Shown: one piece after another, positions 57,066 to 64,000 of the stretch
Layout of the letters: each line of letters starts with the position of its first letter
Position numbering within the stretch: position 1 is the first letter of the stretch
From: Chelonoidis abingdonii
Lineage: Eukaryota; Chordata; Testudines; Testudinidae
Assembly: GCF_003597395.2 (NCBI RefSeq)
Contig: NC_133770.1
Span: forward strand, 289,511,744-289,575,743
DNA length: 64,000 nucleotides
Direction of reading: 5' to 3'
The notes under the pieces: generated by a model
What the model was told of the DNA's origin: nothing
Databases searched by the model: none
What the model saw: the letters and a program-made list of their open reading frames with translations, nothing else
Position numbers and translations under genes: made by a program

Positions 57066-57904
57066 TGTTGACTCACTAGATGGCACATTCTGCAGGCTGC
57101 ACTATTCCTGTGTGTGTCACACTAAGTTTGAACTGGTGGTTTGATGTGACAGGAGTGATTGGTCTGTGCTCAGAGTGATTGAATTTTGTTTTTTTCCTGG
57201 GTTTTGGTCTTTTGCCCTGTGGCAACAGCAACTGACAGTCCCGGGATGTTATAATAATCACAATGATGGATACAAAGTGCCTGGTTGAGGCCTGCCGTGA
57301 GTGACGACTCTAACCTGCTTTCATTCATCGTTTGTTCAAAGTGAAAAGAGGAGTCTATTGGGAGGCCCACTCAGATCCCTAGACGCTACTAATTGGGGTC
57401 TGCAGCTGTCACCAGAAATGACAGCACACATGCAGCCATGGGGGTGCAGTCAGCACCTAGCTAGCCAGACATCAGTGCCTTTCTTGAATGAATCATCCTT
57501 CCCCTCATGTGTCTCTCCCACTGGCCTGTGGGGGAGTTATGCCTGAAACACAGGGATAGAACTACAGAGACCCAGAAGGCCAGTTTCAAAGGAGATGAAA
57601 ATGGAGGGTTGTCGCTTACACATTGGTGAGTGTAACTGACATTGTAGGGCCAGAAAGGTGGAGCAAATCAACCTTCTGCATGAAGGTACGGAAAGGGCTC
57701 ATTAAGATAAGGAGCCTGTTCCCTTGTAGAAAAAGTTAAAAGTAAATGAAGGCTCACCAGAAAAACACTTGCCGGCCTCTTTTAAAACATGTCTTAGAGA
57801 ATACACTGAAAAGCTATGAAAGGCTCGTTGCATAGCCCCATGATACAATATTGCAGGTACAATAGCCTATCTCTTGAAGCAAACAATGGCAGTGTAATCT
57901 CATG
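57066..57904. other. Non-coding stretch, no feature recognised
   Basis: No gene or named repeat. The short frames on both strands are unremarkable. Confidence 0.4.
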
Positions 57905-58270
57905 TTTAGTGTAGGGGCCAGGATTGCTGGGTTCTGAGCCCATAACTCTCACTCACTTGCCATGTGACGCTGAATCACGAAAGCACTTAAGCACGTATTT
58001 AAGTCCATTTCTGTTAAAAACAGCACTTTTGCAAGTGCATTGACTTCAGTGGGACTTAAGCATGTGCTTAATATTAAGCACATACTTAAGCACAGTCCTG
58101 AATAGGGATGTTTTCCTGCAGTGAGGCTTTAATCTTTCTCTTAGCCTCACTTTACTCATCTGTGAAATAAACTATTCTTCCCTATCCAACTCAGGGGTGT
58201 CAACAGGCTCAGTTAATTAATATTTTCAAACCACGTTGGGATTCTTGGATAAAAGACAATGTAATATGAA
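57905..58270 (+). mobile_element. MIR-like SINE split by a palindromic repeat
   Basis: The first part (GGGTTCTGAGCCCATAACTC, TCACTTGCCATGTGAC) and the second (CTTAGCCTCACTTTACTCAT, CTGTGAAATAAACTATTC) are consecutive MIR segments. Between them, at about 57968-58125, lies a separate repeat with AAGCACTTAAGCACGTATTT and a near-perfect palindrome at 58055-58090. Confidence 0.7.
58055..58090. repeat. 36-bp near-perfect palindrome
   Basis: CTTAAGCATGTGCTTAAT and ATTAAGCACATACTTAAG are inverse copies with one mismatch and no spacer. I recall this as a common amniote repeat motif. Confidence 0.9.
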
Positions 58271-59119
58271 AATACAAAGCTGTATTCTGTTTTATTCTTT
58301 GGCTTTCAATTAACTTTGAAAGACTACTCTATGTTCAGATAAAAGCTGAATGGGTATAATTGTAGAGGGTCACAAAAATTCAGTATTACAAAAGAACTTA
58401 CTTTGAATGATAATACTCACCTAACAAAATTTCTGGAGTCATTTAATTAACTCCTTCCCTTTAAAGAGTACCTGTAGCTTCATGTGTTCAATCAGGGATG
58501 TTTTGATTCTCAGATTAATCAAATTTAAATCTCAATAATTGAGTGTTTCTTTTAGGATACCTGGAAAAATGAAATATATGCCAACACTATTATGTAATCA
58601 AAAAATCCACTGAAAATATAAATATATTTTATTTTCCATTTTCCTTATTTTTAATATAAGCAAACTACCAAAAATATACTTAAAGTGAATGTTGATAAAG
58701 ACATGCAAGCAGAAGTACAACTAATGAGGCCTAATTACTATAAACACCTACTCATGTGACTATTCTGTACTGACATAAGAAGGACCATGGGGTTGATGTT
58801 TGCAAAATTGGAACCTTAGTTTGCTAGCCATGGTCACTTTGGTTGATTCTGAACTATTGTAGTTAATGGGAATTTTACATTGACTTCTATGGTAATAGAG
58901 TTGGGCTTTTCACAAATCTTTGACTAGATACCTGCTTCTGAGAGATTCTGGACAACCGCAGGTCCCTTTGCCTTCTGCAGCAGTTATGGATTCTTTGCAT
59001 CTTTGACAATCAGGTCATCAGATCCATATGATGTATATGGATATTACATCTATGCTGTCTCCTTTTATCTGTTAAAAAAGCAAAGTACTTTGAACTACTG
59101 TTTATTTTTATAGCTGAAG
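58271..59119. other. AT-rich non-coding stretch
   Basis: Low-GC sequence without repeats I can name. No gene was seen. Confidence 0.45.
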
Positions 59120-60692
59120 TCAATACAATTCCTCTTTAGGTGACAAAGCTGAGAAACTATCCCAGGCTGAGGTGCGAATAACGGAGGTTTTGGAACAAAC
59201 TGATAAATTAAACAGTAAAAGTCACCAGGACCAGATGATATTCACTCAAGAGTTCTGAAGGAACTCAAATATGAATTTGCAGAACTACTAACTGTGGCAT
59301 TTAATTTATCGCTTAACTCAGCCTCTGTACCAGATGTCTGGAGGATAAATAATGCATTTAATGGTTCCAGAGGCGATCTTGGCAAGTACAATGCCAGTAA
59401 GCCTAATTTCAGTCCCAGGCAAATTGGCTGAAACTATAGTAAAGAACAGAATTATCAGACTCAAAGATGAACATAATCTATTAGGGAAGAGTAAACATGG
59501 CTCTTGTAAATGGAAATCATACCTCACCAATCTTTTAGAATTCTGTATGGGGGTCAACAACATGTGAACAAGAGTGATCCAGTGTATATAGCATATTTGG
59601 ACTTTCAGAAAGTCTTTGAGAAGGTCTTTCACCAAAGGCTGTTAAGCAAAGTAAGGAGTCTTGGGATAAAAGGGAAAATCATCTCATTGATCAGTAACAG
59701 CTTAAAAGATAGGAAACAAAGTGTAGAAATAAATGGTCAGTTTTCTTAGTGGAAAGAGCTAAATAATGGGGTCTCCCAACAATCTGGGACCTGTGCTGTT
59801 CATCGTATTCATATATGATCTGAAAACAGGGACAAGTAACAAGGTGGAAAAGTTTGCAGACAATACAAAATTACTCAACATAGTTAACTCGAAAGGTAAC
59901 TGCAAAAGAGTCACAAAGGGAACTCAAAAAACTGGGTGACTGGGCAAGAAAATGGTAAATGAAATTCAATGTTGATAAATGCAAAGTAATGCACATTGGA
60001 AAACATAATCCAACTATACATATAAAATGATGGGGTCTAAATTAGCTGTTACGACTCTAGAAAGAGATTTTGGTTAATCCACATCTTGAATACTATGTGC
60101 ATTTCTGGTTTCTCCATCTCAAAAAAGATATATTAGAATTGGAAAAAGTTAAGAGAAGGACAACAAGAATTATTAGGGCTATAGAACATCTTCTATATAA
60201 GGAGAGATTAAAAAGACTGGGACTGTTCAGGTTAGAAGAGAGATGGCTAAGAGGGATATGACAGAAGTCTGTGAAATCATGAATAGTGTGGAGAAAGTGA
60301 ATATGGAAGTATTATTTACCACTTCACATAACAGAAGAACCAGGAGTTACCGGATGAAATTAATAGGCAGCTGATTTAAAACAAACATAAAGAAGTAGTT
60401 CTTCACACAAGGTAAATTGAACCTGTATTAAAAAAAAAGAATTAGATATGTTCATGGAGGATTGGTCCATCAATGATTATTAGCCAAGATGGTCAGGGAT
60501 GCAACCCCATTCTCTGGATGTCCCTAATCATCTGACTGCCAGAAGCTGGATGACAGGAGATGGATCACTCAATAATTCACCTATTCTGTTCATTATCTCT
60601 GAAGCATCTGGCACCGGCTGCTGTTGGAAAACAGGATACTGGGCTAGATGGACCACTAGTCCCACCGACAATGGCACTCTTATGTCTCAGGG
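59120..60692 (+). mobile_element. CR1-group LINE, long ORF2 fragment to tail
   Basis: The longest LINE in the window. It starts in the region before the reverse transcriptase (AACAGTAAAAGTCACCAGGA). It continues with a palm motif YLDFQKVFEKVFHQRLLSK, where the aspartate of the usual KAFD has become glutamate, and a damaged FAD(D/N) motif (AAGTTTGCAGACAATAC). Near 60070 come the YYVHFWFLHLKKDILELEKV region and the ORF2 end. The tail holds GGATACTGGGCTAGATGGAC and GGCACTCTTATGTCTC. Several frameshifts and stops; older than the 43.6-kb copy. Confidence 0.93.
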
Positions 60693-61262
60693 ATTATGAT
60701 GAACACTTCTTTACAAGCATTTCAGAATGATTTTCATAACATCATTTCAACTGAGCTCCTGACAATTTCATGTTTTGGTGCACTATACCAAACCCACGCA
60801 ACGAACCACATTCACAAATTGTGGTATTCATGCTATCTTTAACATGTTTGATCAGTCAATAATTCTGGCCAAAATGGGCATTTTACTCGCGATATTATCT
60901 TAATGTCATGTCAAGGGACACATTCTGCTTTTTTAATGACACCGCTCCTAAGTGCTACTCTCCTCATTTCGACATTTCACTGCAAACATCTGGTTAAGGA
61001 ATTAGATATTCTCGGCCCGTCGTGCAAGGCCTCTGCTTTAAGAATTAGGTGTATCTTCTTATCAAAACTTACTATTATACAGGTATAAAGAAAGAATCAA
61101 AATCACTGTTGTGTAATGGCCTTCTTTACTGTGACAGTCTGAGGCCTGGTTCTTAGGCTACAGGCCTTCAGCTAACAGCAGAGGCCAGCCATAAACTGGA
61201 AATGTACAGTCACATCTCACATTCCAACTTGGTCACCATTGAAATACAGATGCTATTAGGGC
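60693..61262. other. Non-coding stretch, no feature recognised
   Basis: No gene or named repeat. Its right end adjoins the LTR below, so part of it may belong to the LTR. Confidence 0.4.
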
Positions 61263-61886
61263 TGTTAGGAACACACCTCCTGTATTCCTGTCACTCCAGA
61301 GATCAAGGGAAGACCAGAGATGTTCAAAGGAAACTAGTTTGAATACCATCCTGTCTGCAACGAACTCGCTTATCAATACCTGGGATGTGAAATCCTCATT
61401 TCTGTATTGTTCTAGACTGTAGTCTCCACTTTCTGTTGTTTTGGTCTGTATAATCTCTGGTTCTGTGATGTTTTCTGTCTGCTGTTAATTAATTTTGTTG
61501 GGTGTAGACCAATTAAGGTGGAGGATATAATTGGTTAAATAACCATGTTACAATACTGTTAGGATTGTTCTTAAATTTCAGTAACAATGATTGGTTAAGG
61601 TATAGCTAAGCAGAACTCAAGTTTTACTATATAGTCTGCAGTCAATCAGGAAGTAAGGGGGAAATGGGAACAGGGGATGGGAACAGGAATAGGGACACAG
61701 GCAAGGCTCTGTGGTGTCAGAGCTGGGAAGGGGGACACTGAGGAAGGAAACTGGTATCATACTTGCTGGAAGTTCACCCCAATAAACATTGAATTGTTTG
61801 TGCCTTTGGACTTCGGGTATTGTCGCTCTCTGTTCATGTGAGAAGGACCAGGGAAGTGAGAGGGTGAAGGAATAAGCCACCTAACA
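61263..61886 (+). mobile_element. Solo LTR, plus strand, 5' boundary uncertain
   Basis: U3-R-U5 order is visible on the plus strand: an inverse CCAAT (GATTGGTTAAGG), TATA-like TTTACTATATAGTCTGCAG, then CCCCAATAAACATTGAATTG as the polyadenylation region. A U5-like GGACTTCGGGTATTGTCGCT follows, ending CACCTAACA. TGTTAGG at 61263 or 61557 would pair with this end. No convincing TSD was found, so I prefer 61263 only for length. No internal genes. Confidence 0.65.
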
Positions 61887-61904
61887 ACATCACACAGCTA
61901 TAAT

Positions 61905-61985
61905 CAGAAGGATCATTGGCGTGATAGCAGGGAACTGGACTTAATGACTTAGGAGTTCCTTTCCTGTCCTGTGTTCCTCTATTCT
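61905..61985 (+). mobile_element. CR1 LINE tail, degraded
   Basis: GGGAACTGGACTTAATGACT followed by TAGGAGTTCCTTTCCTGTCC resembles the CR1 tail 'GGACTAGATGACCTCCTGAGGTCCCTTCCA'. Short and decayed. Confidence 0.4.
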
Positions 61986-63534
61986 TAACCTATCAAAGCA
62001 TCCTTCACTTGTTTTTAAAAACGCTTCCTTGTGTGACTTAGCAAAGTAACTTCCATTGTATAAGCAAAAATTGGCAAGGACTAAGCGGCTATTGTTCATT
62101 TGTTTATGCCAACTGAATACTCAGCAGAAAAGCTTTATTTTTGGTTGGTATTTAGTATTATTCCACAAGCGTGAAAAGAAAAAATGTAAAGTTTTTCGAT
62201 AAATGACCTGAATTCTAGATTTTGTTACCCTAACTTAATACTTTGTTGAACCAAAACAGAATTATCGGGGTATATGTTAGCTTTGGGAGCCATCAAAGTT
62301 AGAGCATATCTCCTTTTCCTCTGGAAGCATGAGCTTTTCCCATTTCAGCCAAAGGACAATGTCTACTAGCTATTACTGGAATAAAGAATGTGTCACACAA
62401 ATGAGTGGTTCTGCTTCCACGCAGTAGATGCAAGTAGTCCATGCCCACACTCTGCAGTTCATTACATCATTTTGAATATAACTTTTAAATCAATAAAGTT
62501 ATGTTATGCTGCCTACATCAGTTGTACTTTAGTCGGCCTGTGTTTGTTTTGCAGGAGCGAAATGCTGTCACAAAGTAAAATCAGAACTATTACATGAGTC
62601 CATCCAACTTGCCAGTTGAAGAGTAAGATGTGACAGTAAAATTGAACCATGAGAAAGGTGAATACTAGAGCTGTATAAATAACGGATTTTTCCATTTTGC
62701 TGGCAATGTCAGAAAAGGAGAAGAGATATGGGCCAAACCCAAAACACTTTTTTTCAAGTTGTTGGGGAATTGAAAAGTTGGAAAAAGAACTTTTAGATTC
62801 AAATGACAATTTTGAAGCAAAGTTGTTTTGAACTAAAAAATGGAAACATTTCAATTTTGCCATTGTCTACACAAAATGTTTTAATTTCCTCAGCAATGTT
62901 GTTGTGGTTGTTGTTGTCTTTCACTGAAACAAATCAGTTAAACAGAGATGACTTTGCAAAGTGTTTGGTGTCACCACCTCTACTTTGTTGTTGAGAAAAA
63001 GTTACGGTCATAAATTTCCACACACCACTAGTCAATACTCATGTTAACCACACATGGCACAAATTGCTTGTGATTTCACTGGTTTTCTTTCCCTCTCCTT
63101 TCATTTTATAATCAAGCAAGACCACAACTAAACATTGTATTAAATACACAGCATTTTCCTAAGATCAAAGGGAGTCTGCTATGGTAGAGCTGTGCATATA
63201 ATTGAGTTTTAGGTTTACTGGCAGCCCTGAAAAATAATTTAAAAAATGGTTTGAGTGAAACCAAAAACAATTTTAGAGAGAAATTTCAGTAAATTGAATT
63301 ACTGATTATTTATACAAAGTGGAGAGAAACGCACACTACAGTACCCTAGTGGTTCCCACTTTCACCTCAGGTGGGAAAAAGCAGGGATCCAGTTCTTGCT
63401 CCAAAGTGGGGATATCAAACTGGGCTTCCCACATTCCAACTGGAACCTCCCATCCTCCGGTTTTGTGAATGGCACCTACAATCCCTCTTTGACTACAGCC
63501 CCAAAAAATCAATGTTTCATTTTGATAATGAACC
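61986..63534. other. Non-coding stretch with A/T-rich interspersed repeats
   Basis: Segments at about 62665-63010 and 63185-63300 (TAGAGCTGTATAAATAACGG; TGGAAACATTTCAATTTTGC; CACAAAATGTTTTAATTTCC) resemble the A/T-rich repeat near 23.5 and 35.2 kb. A (GTT)n-like patch lies at about 62900-62920. No gene was seen. Confidence 0.45.
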
Positions 63535-63685
63535 ACTTTGATTTCAATGGGCATTAGGAGCCTACATACCTTTGAGAGTCTAGGCCCATGTGACCTACAA
63601 GTCTATATGTTTTTGTAGAGCCCACTAGGTGTCTATCTCCATCTTTAGGCACCTAAGTAGTATACCTTTGTACAGCAGGCCACAA
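63535..63685. repeat. Decayed palindromic amniote repeat
   Basis: CTTTGATTTCAATGGGCATT, AGGAGCCTACATACCTTTGA and GAGTCTAGGCC form one arm of a repeat usually seen as 'TTGAAATCAATGGGAGTTAGG...GCCTAAATACCTTTG'. The other arm (TTTAGGCACCTAAGTAGTAT) is partial. Confidence 0.55.
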
Positions 63686-64000
63686 TGTATGTAGCTTGTA
63701 GAAATTAGGCAACAAGTCTTATTTGATGGCTATGGTGCCCAACTGTTCAGCCACAGGTAATCACATTGCTTTGAACCTGCCAGTGTGTGTGTGTGTTTGT
63801 ATTTCATTGCCTTCTACTAGACAGAACCAAGACTGCTGAACTGTGTGTCATAAGTCCTGTAACAACAGTTAATGGTGATTCCCCTTTAGCTCAAGCATCT
63901 GCTTGTGGAGCACTGTGAAGTTCTAAGTAGCCAGAGTATGCAGGACAATGACAACTTTGAGGGCCCTGCCACAGATTTAATTCAAGGACCGAAGGCACCA
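63686..64000. other. Non-coding end of the window
   Basis: A short (TG)n run near 63784-63796. Nothing else recognised. Confidence 0.5.

Overview
This is vertebrate nuclear DNA with no supportable host gene. The repeat content points to a turtle (Testudines). It holds many CR1 LINEs with both tail types (ATTCTATGA and GTTCTTATG), tRNA-derived and MIR-like CORE-SINEs of reptilian type, Neptune-like Penelope elements, several hAT-type MITEs with 8-bp target-site duplications (TSDs), and solo LTRs whose ends I associate with turtle genomes. The species call rests on pattern recall, not on a search. No open reading frame looks like a conserved host exon, so the window is best read as intergenic or deep intronic sequence.

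Layout. 1-10 kb: a CR1 tail, a tRNA-derived SINE, a broken minus-strand LINE reverse transcriptase, a MIR-like SINE and a clean hAT MITE (8532-8864). 10-22 kb: a CR1 reverse-transcriptase fragment (10.7-11.5 kb), a 919-bp solo LTR (12.7-13.6 kb), a palindromic MITE (13.9 kb), a well-kept minus-strand CR1 3' end (15.2-16.1 kb), an interrupted MIR-like SINE, a fold-back Penelope tail (19.6 kb) and a Penelope C-terminus with a GIY-YIG endonuclease remnant (20.4-21.2 kb). 22-32 kb: AT-rich repeats, an L2-like fragment, a hAT element split by a solo LTR (27.1-28.6 kb), and a CR1 split by a hAT MITE and by a 1.56-kb DNA transposon carrying a broken transposase-like gene (29595-31154). 32-43 kb: mostly low-repeat sequence with one LINE fragment, one small hAT MITE and a perfect 25-bp inverted repeat (39131-39185). 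43-50 kb: two CR1 elements; the second shows three-level nesting, and next to it lies a hAT MITE whose interior has expanded into a 23-unit minisatellite (48905-50021). 50-64 kb: a Penelope 3' end with a hammerhead-like core, a second copy of the 27-kb solo LTR, a long CR1 reverse-transcriptase fragment (59.1-60.7 kb), a plus-strand solo LTR (61.3-61.9 kb) and candidate conserved non-coding sequence (54.4-55.1 kb).

Nothing here forms a working operon or pathway. The interest lies in the record of insertions. Exact TSDs and rejoined host repeats allow the order of events to be read, and two structures stand out: the CACTG-ended transposon with an unfamiliar transposase-like protein, and the minisatellite-bearing MITE that mimics long coding frames on both strands.
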